64,000 nucleotides of DNA, taken from NCBI GenBank assembly GCA_934670175.1, contig CAKUOX010000004.1, positions 6,589 through 70,588 of the forward strand. The letters run 5' to 3'. Below, piece after piece: positions 41,349-51,045 of the stretch. The position numbers and the translations under genes are program-made. How positions within the stretch are numbered: position 1 is the stretch's first letter; each line of letters opens with the position of its first letter. The stretch is from an uncultured Clostridia bacterium. GTDB lineage: Bacteria; Bacillota; Clostridia; Christensenellales; Aristaeellaceae. The notes beneath the pieces were generated by a model. That model did not search any database and was not told where the DNA came from. It saw only the letters and a list, made by a program, of their open reading frames with translations.

Positions 41349-44300
41349 ATGAAAAGGGCTTTCAGAACGCTATCATTGCTGCTCTGCTGCGCGCTTTTGT
41401 TGACGGCTGTGCCGGATGTGTCCGCATTTATGCCGGCCATAACGGCATTGGCGGAGGATGAGGTGCAGCAGACAACGGCTGAACCGCAGGCGGAAGCGCC
41501 GGCGGCTACGGATGCTCCGAAAGCAACTCAGGCGCCGGAGATCACGGAGGCACCTGCCGAAACGGATGCGCCGGAGGTTACGGAGGCGCCCGCAGAAACG
41601 GATGCGCCGCAGGAGACCCAGGCGCCCGAAGCGACGGAAACGCCCGAGGCAACGTCCGAAGTAACGTCCGAAGTAACGTCCGAAGTAACGTCCGAAGTAA
41701 CGTCCGAAGTAACGTCCGAGGTAATGCCGCTTCCCATCGATTATACGCTGGATGCGGATAAGAACCCTGCCTTTGAGAGCGGTTATGTTCAGCTGAAAAG
41801 TGCGGTGATCGTATACGAAGGCGCTGCGGCGTCCGATGATGAGATCGCGCGCCTGAACGGTGGCGTCGCCTACGCGGTGAAGCGCTCTGCGAAGGAACCG
41901 GATCGGCTTCAGATCGTATTTAACGACGGCAGCGACGCGCTGGCGAAGGGCTGGATCGACGCGGATCGTGCGCGCCCGATGAATCCCGAAACGGAATCGC
42001 CCAAATTTGCTGAGAGCGCAGCTAAAGACGAAGAAATGCTGCTGCATGAAGGCAAATATCCGCTGCTGCCCCTCGAATGCAGCTATGTGGAAGACGAGCC
42101 GGCCGGAGAGACAATCGCAGCAAAGGCGGCTGTGGCCGCCGTTCAGGCGCCCCGCCCCGGCGAGATGCAGCTGAGCATCGCCAGTGCTGCCATCGGCTCA
42201 TCCATGGTCACGACGCTGACCGTCGCGCCTGCTGCCGGAAAGAGCATGCAGGAATTCAAGCTTGAGACGGACAGCAAGGATATTACGATCAGTCAGCCGC
42301 ACGTTTCCGGAATGAACGCGACGGCCACGATCACCGCGGGCACGATCAAGAGCGCGTCCGCCGCTGTGGTGCGCCTTCTGGCTGCGGACGGCGCGCTGCT
42401 GGACAGCTGCGAGCTCCAGCTGCTGCCCGCACCGGAGGCTAAGGATATTATCGTTGAAAAGGAAATATCCGTCGGCTTCGGAGATAAGACGCGCGTCCTT
42501 TCCGCCAGCTGTGCCGAAGGGACGATGTGCGGCGGCTTTACATACATGATTTCGGCAAACGATCAGTGGTATGCCAGCATCAACGGTAAGACCGGCCTGA
42601 TCAACGCCAGCGCACCCACTGGAACCCAGAAATATGTTACCATTTACATTACGCCGGACAACAATTCGTCCGTCCACGCCACATGCAGGCTCTACGTTCT
42701 GGATGCGCCTACCAGCGTGACCGCCAGCAAGACGAAGGTGCGCGTGGGCGTGGGCGACAGCCTGAATCTGGTTCAGGCGTGTACGCTCGATTACGCGCCC
42801 CAGGAGGGCTACGCCGGCATACTTACCTACAAGACCTCTAATAAATCGATCGCTACCGTTTCGGCGGACGGCGTGGTGCGCGGTGTCAAGAAGGGCAGCG
42901 CGACCATTACCGTCGGTCTGAACAACAACCCCAAGGCCACTAAGAAGATCACGGTGCAGGTGCTCGCTGCGGCCAAATCGGCCACGGTGAAGTCATCGTC
43001 CGACAGGATCGGCGCTCAGATGTCGGGCCTGATCAGCATCGTATTTCCCAAGGATACCTACGGCGCATACACGCTCAGCGCACAGCCCGAGGGCGTGCTG
43101 AATTTTGACCTGGGCAGCGTCAATACCGGCCTTGCGAATACGGACATTATCCGCTACATCGCGCAGAGCGTGGACGCCCCCGTGGACGTTACGGTCACCG
43201 TGACTGCCAATAACGGCAAATGGGCGGGCAGTACGCAGATTCGCGTATTGCCCGGGCCGGAAAAGATCAGCGTGAAGCAGCCGAACCTGCTGATCTCCTA
43301 TGGCGAGCGCAATGTGAAGGTAGAAGGCGTGGCAGACGATGCGGACACGATGTGCGCCTTCAGCTACACATCCTCCAAGCCCGGCGTGCTGAGCGTCAAT
43401 GCCGAAACGGGCGAACTGACGGTCAACGCCGACACGCGCGAGGATGTGGCCATTACCGTGCGTTCGCTCAACAGCGACGCGAGCACCGTATGTATCGTTG
43501 GCGTCGTGCGTCAGCCGGAAAACATCGGCCTTACGCAGACGAGCGCGCGCATCGGCAAGGGCGATACCATCGATCTGCTCGATGGCATCATTACGCTGAC
43601 GCCTGCGGACAGCCACGCTGCATACAGCTTTAAATCCAGCAATACAAAGATTGCGGCGGTGAACGCTGCCGGTATCGTGACCGGCAAGAGCTACGGCTCG
43701 GCGACCATCACCATTACCACCCACAATAACCGCACCATCAAGTTCTCGGTTTCCGTCAGCAATGCGCTTACCGCGAGCAAGATGCCGAAGCTGACGCTTC
43801 TTGCGCCTGCCGACGGCAAGATCGGCAGCGGCATGAGCGGTGAGATCAAGATCGCCTTCCCGAAGAAATACTACGCGCAGTATGACCTCTATGTCAACGA
43901 TGCGCTGGTCACGTTCGACCTGAGCAAGCGTCGCAGCAGCTACAACAGTAAGCAACAGGTGGTCACCGATACGGTACCCTTTACCGCAAACGACGTATCT
44001 GAAGCAGCCGTGGCGCATATCCGTCTGGTGCCCAGCAACAATGCGGCGCTTGAGGCCGCGCTCGATGTGCAGCTTTTGCCTGCACCGTCCGAAATCTCTG
44101 CCAGACAGTCACAGATGCTGATCGGCAAGGGACAGACGGGCGCGAAGGTGGCTGGCGTATATCCGGAGGGCACGGCATGCGGTTTCAAATACGCGGTCGT
44201 TTCCGGCAGCAGCATCGCCATCAACGAAACAACCGGTGAGATTACGACGCGCGAGGCGGGACGGAGCGTCGTACGCATCACCGCTTCCAACAGCAGCGCT

Positions 44301-47300
44301 GCTGCGGAGTGCACGGTCGAGGTCAAGCCTGCGCCGGAGAGCATCGCGTTTGCGGGAACGACGTTGAAGATCGGCGTGGGCGATACGCTGGATCTGTCGC
44401 AGAACGGATATATCGTCTGCACGCCTGCGGATTCCGCAGCGGGCTATACCTTCAAGACGAGCAACAAGGTCTATGTATCCGTAACCGCCGCCGGCGTTAT
44501 CAAGGGCGTGAAGAAGGGCAGCGCGAAGATCACGGCCACGTCGCACAACGGCAAGACGGCTGTATTGACCGTGCAGGTCAACAGTAAGCCCACCGGCGTT
44601 TCCTTCGCACAGGGCAATTATGAGCTGGGCGTTGGCATGAGCACGCGGCCGGCAGTGAAATTCACGCCCGCGAGCGGCGCGTACAGCCTGTGCAGCTATT
44701 CCGTGGCGAATTCTGAAATTGCGGCCATCGACCAGCAGGGCGCGATTACGGCACTGCAGGTGGGCAGCACGCAGATCTACGTTACAACGCAGAACGGCAA
44801 GAAGGCCGAGGCGACGCTGACGGTGCTGCCGGGGCCGGAGCAGATCACGGTTCAGCAGGAGCGCGTGATCGTCGGCATGGATCAGACGGGCGCGAAGGTA
44901 GTCGGCGTGTATCCGGCAGGTACGGCGTGCGACTTCACATACGAGGTTGTTTCCGGCGATACGATCACGATCGACAAGGCTACCGGCGCGATCACGACGA
45001 AGGCGGTCGGACAGTCGACCGTGCGCGTGCGCTCCAGCAACAGTGCGGCCTATGTGGACTGCATCGTGGATGTGCGGCTCAAGCCGGAAAGCATTGCATT
45101 TGCGGGAACGACATTGAAGATAGGCGTGGGCGACACGCTGGATCTGTCGCAGAACGGATATATCGTCTGCACACCTGCGGATTCCGCGGCGGGCTATACC
45201 TTCAAGACGAGCAACAAGCGCTATGTATCCGTGACAGCTGCGGGCGTCATCAAGGGCGTGAAGAAGGGCAGTGCGAAGATTACAGCCACGTCGCACAACG
45301 GCAAGACGGCTGTGCTGACCGTGCAGGTCAACAGCAAGCCCACCGGCGTTTCCTTCGCACAGGGCAATTATGAGCTGGGCGTTGGCATGAGTGCGCGGCC
45401 GGCAGTGAAATTCACGCCCGCGAGCGGCGCGTACAGCCTGTGCAGCTATTCCGTGGCGAATTCTGAAATTGCGGCCATCGACCAGCAGGGCGCGATTACG
45501 GCGCTGCAGGTGGGCAGCACGCAGATCTACGTTACGACGCAGAACGGCAAGAAGGCCGAGGCGACGCTGACGGTGCTGCCGGGGCCGGAGCAGATTACGG
45601 TTCAGCAGGAACGTGTGATCGTCGGCATGGATCAGAAGGGCGCGAAGGTAGTCGGCGCGTATCCGGCAGGTACGGCGTGCGACTTCACATACGAGGTTAT
45701 TTCTGGCGATACGATCACGATCGACAAGACTACCGGCGCAATCACGACGAAGGCGGTCGGACAGTCAACCGTGCGCGTGCGCTCCAGCAACAGCGCGGCC
45801 TATGTGGACTGCATCGTGGATGTGCGGCTCAAGCCGGAGAGCATTGCGTTTGCAGGAACGACGTTGAAGATCGGCGTGGGGGACACGCTGGATCTGTCGC
45901 AGAACGGGTATATCGTCTGCACGCCTGCGGATTCCGCAGCGGGTTATACCTTCAAGACGAGCAACAAGGGCTATGTATCCGTAACAGCCGCTGGCGTCAT
46001 CAAGGGCGTGAAGAAGGGCAGTGCGAAGATCACGGCCACGTCGCACAACGGCAAGACGGCTGTGCTGACTGTAAAGGTGTACGATAAGCCCAAGGGCGTC
46101 GCCTTTGCGCAGGGCAGCTACACGCTGGGCATTGGCATGAGCGCGCGGACGGCAGTGAAATTCACGCCCGCAAGCAGCGCGTACAGCCTGTGCAGCTATT
46201 CCATAGCCGATCCGGAGATCGCCACTGTGGATGCAAACGGCGCGATCACCGCAGTCGCGGCGGGGGATACGCTCCTTACAGTCGAAACCACCAACGGCAA
46301 GCGCAATACGGCGGTCGTTCACGTCCTGCCCGCGCCCACGTCGGTTGGCTTCAAGCAGGATTCCTATGAGCTGTCCGGCGGCATGAAGCTCGATCTGAAC
46401 ACCTGCGTCGAATATGACGATGGCACGATGGCGGAGCTCAGCTTCAGCATCGTCGGCGGCAATACCGCCTCTGCAAGCATCGATGCAAACGGCGTGATCA
46501 CGGCGCTGGCCAAGGGTTCGGTGCGCGTGCAGGTCACGGCCACGAACGGCAAGAACAGCATCGTGTCTCAAAAGAACTGCACGATCGTTTGCAGCAACGT
46601 GCCGGACAGCATCAGCTATGCGGTCGGCAAGATCGTGATCGCCTATGGCGATACGGTGCAGATGCCCGAACCGATCGCCCGCGATGTGGCGGGCACGGTG
46701 TGCCCGGCGAGCTACAAGTATAAATCGTCAAACAGCAAGTACGTCAAGATCGTAAATGGCAATTACATTCAGGGCGTCAAGGCCGGCACCGCCACGGTGC
46801 AGGCGACCTCGCACAATGGCAAGACCACTACGATCAAGGTAGAGGTAACCAAGAAGGGCATTACGGGCGTGCGCTTTACGCGCCAGACGGCGAATGAAAG
46901 CGCGACGCTGTATACCAACGGTGCGGATTATCAGGAGAGCACCAGCCTGTATGTGACCGTCGGCGGCACGGGGCTGAGCTACGCTTCACTGAATGTGCAG
47001 TCAAGCAATCCGGACGCGGTCGAGGTCGTGGATTATGCCCAGCTGCCGGATCAGTCCGGTACGGATGGCATCGTCTATAAGGTCGACATCGTGGCGCGCA
47101 GCGCCGGCGAGACCGTGATCACGGCGAAGAATGGCTCCAAAACGGATAGCTATCCGGTTCATGCGCTGCTGCTGAGCTCGTCGTTCAGCTTTGGCCTTGA
47201 GGATGATTGTCTCGAACTGGGCGCCGGCGAGAGCTATGCGCTTGAGCCCGCATTTGAACCCGTGGGCAGCGGCGCGCGGCTCAGCTATACGTCCTCGAAT

Positions 47301-49046
47301 CCGAAGGTCGTTACCGTGGATGAAAACGGCGTTCTGAAGGCGCTTGCCGCCGGCAGTGCGCGCATTACGGCCACGGGGCAGCTGTCGCTGACCGCGTATG
47401 TGGATGTTGAGGTGCTGGAGGCGCCGCTCTCCATTAAGCTGAACGCTTCTGGGTTGAATCTGACGCCCGGCGAGAGCGTCGTGCTCACGCCCCTGCTCAC
47501 CTTTAAGGGCAGCGCAAAGCCCTGCAAGACCGTGCGCTATGAGAGCGATAATCCCGCCGTAGCGACGGCGACGAAGGATGGCACGATTACGGCCGTCGCC
47601 ATGGGCGAGGCCCTTATAACCGCAACCACGGTCAACGGCCTGACCGCCGTCTGCCAGGTGCACGTCGGCGCGGCGGGCACGGTTTCAGAGGTATCCTTCG
47701 CGTGGAGCGATGCGAGCATCGTCAAGGGCGACATTGCGCTGCTGCCGCTGGTGCTAAACAAGGCGGCCTTTGAGCGCGGCTATACCATCACCAGCAGCGA
47801 TCCAAACGCCGTGCAGGTAACGGACGATATGATCACGGCGCTCGAAATCGCCCAGGGCGTGACGCTGACGCTCAGCGTGAACGCCGAAGAAGGCGAAGCA
47901 CAGTCGGAAGAGCAGTACACCTGCAGCATCGACGTGATTGAAAGCGCGGAGGTGACATTCTCTGCGGAAGCGATCGAACTGATGATCAGCTCGAAGACTG
48001 CGCCCGGCACGGTGCGCGAAGCGCTCGTGCTGACGGTCGAGCCCGCCAACCTGGTAGGTACCTATTCAGTGGAAACGGTGGACGTGGAGGGTAGCGGCGC
48101 GGTCGAATATCGCCGCGAAGAGGGCTATGTCTACGCGACGGGCACTGAGGGCGTGGCTGAGATCATCTGCCATACCTTTGGCAAGGATGTCAAGTGTCTG
48201 GTCACGGTGCGGATCAAGCCCGTATATCGCGCGCTGATCATCGCTGAGTTCAATCGCAGCGGCGCGTCGAATGACCTGAAATTTGCAAATAATAATGTGA
48301 CCACGGTTAACAATGCGCTCAGCAGGGCGCAGATCGACGGCGAGGGCTATGCCAGCATCCGGAAGATGTACAACAATCCTTCGAAGGCTTCGATCCAGAG
48401 CGCCATTACCACCGGATTTGCAGATGCGGACGAGGATGACGTTTCCGTGATCTATATCGTTGCCCACGGCTACAACAAATCCGCACAGGGCGGCTATCAT
48501 TTCGGCCTGCCGAAGTATTCCGCATCCAATCCGAGCAGCTATGTGCGGGCGTCCGAGCTGATGGGCTGGCTCAGGCAGATTCCCGGCAACGTCGTACTGA
48601 TTCTGGACAGCTGTCACAGCGGCGGCTTCATCAGCCAGAATACGGGCGCACTCAGCAGCGCGGGCAATATCGCGGTCATTACTGCTCAGGCGGCGGGGAA
48701 GCGCGGCTGCTACTATATCGCCAAGCCGGATGTTTCCAAGAGCAATTCCAGCTCTGCCATTTCGGCGAGTACTGTGGAAATGATGACCTATGCGCTCTGC
48801 TACGGCCTGGGCGTGCAGCAGCTCAATACGAGCGTTGCGCTGCAGGCGGACAGCAATGGAGACAACGTGGTCACAATCAGCGAATGCTTCAATTATACGT
48901 CTGATTATGGCCGGTGGCTTACGAACGATACAAAGAGAAAGGTAGCCAACGGTTCGCTCGGCGGCAAATTCTATGGAGATGCGCCGGCGGACATTACGTT
49001 CTATGTTCCGGCTGCCATGCGCAATATCCCGCTCGTCGGAAGATGA
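41349..49046 (+). CDS. Giant secreted protein with bacterial Ig-like (Big_2) repeats and C-terminal caspase-like domain
   Basis: A 2565-residue secreted protein. Residues 1-37 are a signal peptide; 38-125 is a Thr/Glu/Ala/Pro linker ending in six SEVT repeats. Next comes a possible SH3-like segment (about 140-220), then many Big_2-type beta-sandwich repeats with the recurring GVGDTLDL, YTFKTSN and GVIKGVKKGSAKIT core, up to about residue 2285. The last 280 residues form a caspase/C14-like peptidase: YRALIIAEFNRS, catalytic-type His2373 in IVAHGYN and Cys2422 in LILDSCHSGGF, then NGDNVVTISEC. No LPXTG, SLH or membrane anchor is visible; the C-terminus is NIPLVGR. GGAGG lies eight bases before ATG 41349. 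Function is unknown: a processing or adhesin-linked protease. Confidence 0.9.
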   Translation: MKRAFRTLSLLLCCALLLTAVPDVSAFMPAITALAEDEVQQTTAEPQAEAPAATDAPKATQAPEITEAPAETDAPEVTEAPAETDAPQETQAPEATETPEATSEVTSEVTSEVTSEVTSEVTSEVMPLPIDYTLDADKNPAFESGYVQLKSAVIVYEGAAASDDEIARLNGGVAYAVKRSAKEPDRLQIVFNDGSDALAKGWIDADRARPMNPETESPKFAESAAKDEEMLLHEGKYPLLPLECSYVEDEPAGETIAAKAAVAAVQAPRPGEMQLSIASAAIGSSMVTTLTVAPAAGKSMQEFKLETDSKDITISQPHVSGMNATATITAGTIKSASAAVVRLLAADGALLDSCELQLLPAPEAKDIIVEKEISVGFGDKTRVLSASCAEGTMCGGFTYMISANDQWYASINGKTGLINASAPTGTQKYVTIYITPDNNSSVHATCRLYVLDAPTSVTASKTKVRVGVGDSLNLVQACTLDYAPQEGYAGILTYKTSNKSIATVSADGVVRGVKKGSATITVGLNNNPKATKKITVQVLAAAKSATVKSSSDRIGAQMSGLISIVFPKDTYGAYTLSAQPEGVLNFDLGSVNTGLANTDIIRYIAQSVDAPVDVTVTVTANNGKWAGSTQIRVLPGPEKISVKQPNLLISYGERNVKVEGVADDADTMCAFSYTSSKPGVLSVNAETGELTVNADTREDVAITVRSLNSDASTVCIVGVVRQPENIGLTQTSARIGKGDTIDLLDGIITLTPADSHAAYSFKSSNTKIAAVNAAGIVTGKSYGSATITITTHNNRTIKFSVSVSNALTASKMPKLTLLAPADGKIGSGMSGEIKIAFPKKYYAQYDLYVNDALVTFDLSKRRSSYNSKQQVVTDTVPFTANDVSEAAVAHIRLVPSNNAALEAALDVQLLPAPSEISARQSQMLIGKGQTGAKVAGVYPEGTACGFKYAVVSGSSIAINETTGEITTREAGRSVVRITASNSSAAAECTVEVKPAPESIAFAGTTLKIGVGDTLDLSQNGYIVCTPADSAAGYTFKTSNKVYVSVTAAGVIKGVKKGSAKITATSHNGKTAVLTVQVNSKPTGVSFAQGNYELGVGMSTRPAVKFTPASGAYSLCSYSVANSEIAAIDQQGAITALQVGSTQIYVTTQNGKKAEATLTVLPGPEQITVQQERVIVGMDQTGAKVVGVYPAGTACDFTYEVVSGDTITIDKATGAITTKAVGQSTVRVRSSNSAAYVDCIVDVRLKPESIAFAGTTLKIGVGDTLDLSQNGYIVCTPADSAAGYTFKTSNKRYVSVTAAGVIKGVKKGSAKITATSHNGKTAVLTVQVNSKPTGVSFAQGNYELGVGMSARPAVKFTPASGAYSLCSYSVANSEIAAIDQQGAITALQVGSTQIYVTTQNGKKAEATLTVLPGPEQITVQQERVIVGMDQKGAKVVGAYPAGTACDFTYEVISGDTITIDKTTGAITTKAVGQSTVRVRSSNSAAYVDCIVDVRLKPESIAFAGTTLKIGVGDTLDLSQNGYIVCTPADSAAGYTFKTSNKGYVSVTAAGVIKGVKKGSAKITATSHNGKTAVLTVKVYDKPKGVAFAQGSYTLGIGMSARTAVKFTPASSAYSLCSYSIADPEIATVDANGAITAVAAGDTLLTVETTNGKRNTAVVHVLPAPTSVGFKQDSYELSGGMKLDLNTCVEYDDGTMAELSFSIVGGNTASASIDANGVITALAKGSVRVQVTATNGKNSIVSQKNCTIVCSNVPDSISYAVGKIVIAYGDTVQMPEPIARDVAGTVCPASYKYKSSNSKYVKIVNGNYIQGVKAGTATVQATSHNGKTTTIKVEVTKKGITGVRFTRQTANESATLYTNGADYQESTSLYVTVGGTGLSYASLNVQSSNPDAVEVVDYAQLPDQSGTDGIVYKVDIVARSAGETVITAKNGSKTDSYPVHALLLSSSFSFGLEDDCLELGAGESYALEPAFEPVGSGARLSYTSSNPKVVTVDENGVLKALAAGSARITATGQLSLTAYVDVEVLEAPLSIKLNASGLNLTPGESVVLTPLLTFKGSAKPCKTVRYESDNPAVATATKDGTITAVAMGEALITATTVNGLTAVCQVHVGAAGTVSEVSFAWSDASIVKGDIALLPLVLNKAAFERGYTITSSDPNAVQVTDDMITALEIAQGVTLTLSVNAEEGEAQSEEQYTCSIDVIESAEVTFSAEAIELMISSKTAPGTVREALVLTVEPANLVGTYSVETVDVEGSGAVEYRREEGYVYATGTEGVAEIICHTFGKDVKCLVTVRIKPVYRALIIAEFNRSGASNDLKFANNNVTTVNNALSRAQIDGEGYASIRKMYNNPSKASIQSAITTGFADADEDDVSVIYIVAHGYNKSAQGGYHFGLPKYSASNPSSYVRASELMGWLRQIPGNVVLILDSCHSGGFISQNTGALSSAGNIAVITAQAAGKRGCYYIAKPDVSKSNSSSAISASTVEMMTYALCYGLGVQQLNTSVALQADSNGDNVVTISECFNYTSDYGRWLTNDTKRKVANGSLGGKFYGDAPADITFYVPAAMRNIPLVGR
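41652..41723 (+). repeat. Six 12-bp tandem repeats encoding SEVT units
   Basis: Unit ACGTCCGAAGTA repeats six times (last copy with one change), in frame with the coding sequence. Copy-number variation is expected by slippage. Confidence 0.9.
44341..46080 (+). repeat. Tandem 750-bp near-identical coding repeats
   Basis: Unit 1 (44341-45090) and unit 2 (45091-45840) are nearly identical; a third partial copy runs from 45841 to about 46080 and degrades after that. Each unit encodes 250 residues, about three Ig-like modules. Scattered third-base changes and a few replacements (for example V/R/G after SNK, and T or K in DQ-GAK) show recent duplication. Confidence 0.9.
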
Positions 49047-49068
49047 TCTGACGGCAATACATCAAATG

Positions 49069-49094
49069 GCCCGCAGCGCGCACGCACTGCGGGC
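49069..49094 (+). terminator. Hairpin after the giant gene
   Basis: GCCCGCAG (49069-49076) and CTGCGGGC (49087-49094) with a ten-base loop, 22 bases after the stop; short T-rich stretch only. Confidence 0.6.
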
Positions 49095-49293
49095 TTCAGC
49101 TTGCCCAAAATCCAGAAGGGCTCAAGTAGACTTCAATCCTCTCGAGCTTTTAGTCGCGCCCGGCAGCCTGTATGGTGGGCACGTCGTACATCGATCGCCG
49201 TAAATGCACCGTGGCATTGCGGCTTCGCATGTATGGTTTCATATTTGCGGTTTTGTATCAAAAGTATTACAGTGGGGGCGGGAGCATAAAAGC

Positions 49294-49323
49294 GGCCCGC
49301 GATTCGCAATCGAACCGCGGGCC
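49294..49323 (-). terminator. Terminator for brnQ
   Basis: On the minus strand the stem GGCCCGCG/CGCGGGCC (49323-49316 with 49301-49294) is followed by GCTTTTATG. It lies about 25 bases after the brnQ stop. Confidence 0.7.
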
Positions 49324-49348
49324 TTGCAGTTAAAGCTACAACATGGGA

Positions 49349-50710
49349 TCAGGCAGCCTTGCGCTGGCGTTTGCCGCTCGCTATATAGGACGCAATGCCG
49401 ATCGCCAGACCCAGCAGCGCCGGACAGATCCAGCCAAGGCCGATTCCGGAGAAGGGCAGCACGCGGTTTACGGCGTGCACAATGACGTCCAGATGCAGCG
49501 CTTCATAGACGGAGGTCGGCAGCGCGCCCATGAAATCGACGACCGCCGCGATCAGCGTAAGTCCCGTGACCCAGGCGTATACGGTGCGGCTGTGGTTGAA
49601 GAAGCGACCGAACAACGCCAGCAGGATCAGCGTGATCGCCAGCGGGTACAGCAGCATCAGCATCGGCACGGAATAGGCGATGATGGCCGAAAGTCCCATG
49701 TTGGCGATCAGCAGCGATACGATGCAGAACAGTATCGCCCACACGCGGTAGCTCGGTCCATTTTTGAACATCTTTTCAAAGGTCTCGGCGCAGCTCGTGA
49801 TCAGGCCGATCGCTGTTTTCAGGCAGGCAAAGGTCGCGATGGCGGCCAGAACGATCGTACCGGCGGTGCCAAAATAGTGCTTGGCGATGATGGCCAGCAC
49901 CTCGCCGCCATTCGCGCCCGCTTCGTACAGCGCGCGGCTCTGCGTGCCGACGATGGTGACGGCCAGATAGATCAGCGCCATCAGCAGGCAGCTAAAAATG
50001 CCCGCGCTCGCGGTATTGCGCGCGACAGCGCCGGGATCGCTGATGCCAAGGCGCTTGATTACGTTGACGACTACGATGCCGAACGCCAGCGCCGCCAGCG
50101 CGTCCATCGTATTATAGCCCTCCAGGAAGCCCTTGAAGAAGGGCTGCGTGATGTATTCGCCGGTCGCCTCAATCGCCTGAATATCGCCCATCGGCGAGAT
50201 CAGCGCGCGGATCACCAGCACGCCCAGCAGCACCAGAAAGATGGGGTTGAGGATCTTGCCGATCCAGGTCATGATGCCGTTCGGGAAGAGCGAGAAGAAC
50301 AGCACCAGCGCGAAGAACACGACCGTGAAGATTACCAGCGCCAGCGCCGTGGAACCACTGCCCAGCAGCGGCTCGATACCGATGGAAAAGGGCACGGTGG
50401 CGCAGCGGGGAATGGCAAAGAAGGGGCCGATGCTCAAATACAGCGCACAGGTAAAGAAATATCCGTAGCCCTTGCCGACCTTGCTGCTCAGCGACTGCAG
50501 ACCGTCGCTGCGGCTGATGCCGAGTGCCGCGACGCCCAGCAGCGGCAGACCTACCGCCGTGACGCAGAAGCCGATGACGGCGATCCACACATTGCGCCCC
50601 GCCAGCTGTCCCATCAGCGCGGGGAAGATCAGGTTGCCTGCGCCGAAGAACATGCCAAAGAGCATGCTGGTCACAGAAAGGGTCTCCCTGAAGGTCAGGG
50701 TCTTTTTCAT
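49349..50710 (-). CDS. brnQ: BrnQ-type branched-chain amino acid:cation symporter
   Basis: A 453-residue transporter with about 12 hydrophobic helices. Signatures are MLFGMFFGAGNLIFPALMG near the N-terminus, GYFFTCALYLSIGPFFAIPR, and GYNTMDALAALAFGIVVVN. It imports leucine, isoleucine or valine with Na+ or H+. ATG 50710 has GAGGAG five to six bases upstream; earlier in-frame Mets lack a site. A 5' leader of about 175 bases precedes it. Confidence 0.93.
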   Translation of the reverse strand: MKKTLTFRETLSVTSMLFGMFFGAGNLIFPALMGQLAGRNVWIAVIGFCVTAVGLPLLGVAALGISRSDGLQSLSSKVGKGYGYFFTCALYLSIGPFFAIPRCATVPFSIGIEPLLGSGSTALALVIFTVVFFALVLFFSLFPNGIMTWIGKILNPIFLVLLGVLVIRALISPMGDIQAIEATGEYITQPFFKGFLEGYNTMDALAALAFGIVVVNVIKRLGISDPGAVARNTASAGIFSCLLMALIYLAVTIVGTQSRALYEAGANGGEVLAIIAKHYFGTAGTIVLAAIATFACLKTAIGLITSCAETFEKMFKNGPSYRVWAILFCIVSLLIANMGLSAIIAYSVPMLMLLYPLAITLILLALFGRFFNHSRTVYAWVTGLTLIAAVVDFMGALPTSVYEALHLDVIVHAVNRVLPFSGIGLGWICPALLGLAIGIASYIASGKRQRKAA

Positions 50711-50893
50711 AGAGCTCCTCATCCTTTCAATTTGACGGTCGGGTAAATGGTGGCAAAGAACGCAAAACGGCAAATCAAATAACTGTCATGCCGAAATTGA
50801 ATCCAAACATCTGCGCAAGATAATAAACGCAGCAAATTGTCAGCCTGCAACAGGTAGAATCCCATACACATGCTAAATTATACTATGTGAATT

Positions 50894-50922
50894 ATTATAC
50901 GCGCATGGCGAAATAAAGTCAA
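50894..50922 (-). promoter_or_regulatory. Sigma-A promoter for brnQ
   Basis: Minus-strand TTGACT (50922-50917) and TATAAT (50899-50894), 17 bases apart. Confidence 0.65.
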
Positions 50923-50984
50923 CCGCTTCTTTTGGATCAGCCGGCGGCAAATTCGCAAACGGGCGATTCTTCATATGAAATGGC

Positions 50985-51014
50985 TTGACAATGCGGCAAA
51001 ATCGCTTATATAAT
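50985..51014 (+). promoter_or_regulatory. Sigma-A promoter for pth-mfd
   Basis: TTGACA (50985-50990) and TATAAT (51009-51014) with an 18-base spacer, 31 bases before the pth ATG. Confidence 0.75.
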
Positions 51015-51045
51015 GAAATGATTCGGAATTTGGGGGGATTACAGG

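Larger units (their letters stand above)
49047..49348. other. Intergenic region between the giant gene and brnQ
   Basis: Apart from the two hairpins reported at 49069-49094 and 49294-49323, the 200 bases between them show no ORF, tRNA or obvious RNA structure, and no convincing promoter. Confidence 0.5.
50711..51045. other. Divergent intergenic region with brnQ leader
   Basis: This 335-base region holds the brnQ promoter and leader (minus) and the pth promoter (plus). The leader shows a small CCTG-TTG-CAGG hairpin and a second TATAAT near 50870-50880, but no T-box motif or recognised riboswitch. Confidence 0.5.

Noticed and set aside
41373..42047. Minus-strand frame with repeated RYFG units
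   Set aside because: The repeat is only the antisense reading of the 12-bp SEVT repeats.
44341..46080. Repeat array resembling a CRISPR
   Set aside because: Period is 750 bp, units are coding and contiguous without unique spacers.
48212..49046. LPXTG or SLH anchoring signal at the end of the giant protein
   Set aside because: The C-terminus shows neither a sortase motif with helix and basic tail nor SLH repeats.
49100..49290. tRNA or small RNA in the gap before brnQ
   Set aside because: No cloverleaf pairing, TTC loop or terminator is apparent.
50711..50890. T-box or other riboswitch in the brnQ leader
   Set aside because: No T-box sequence or antiterminator-like structure was seen; only a tiny hairpin.
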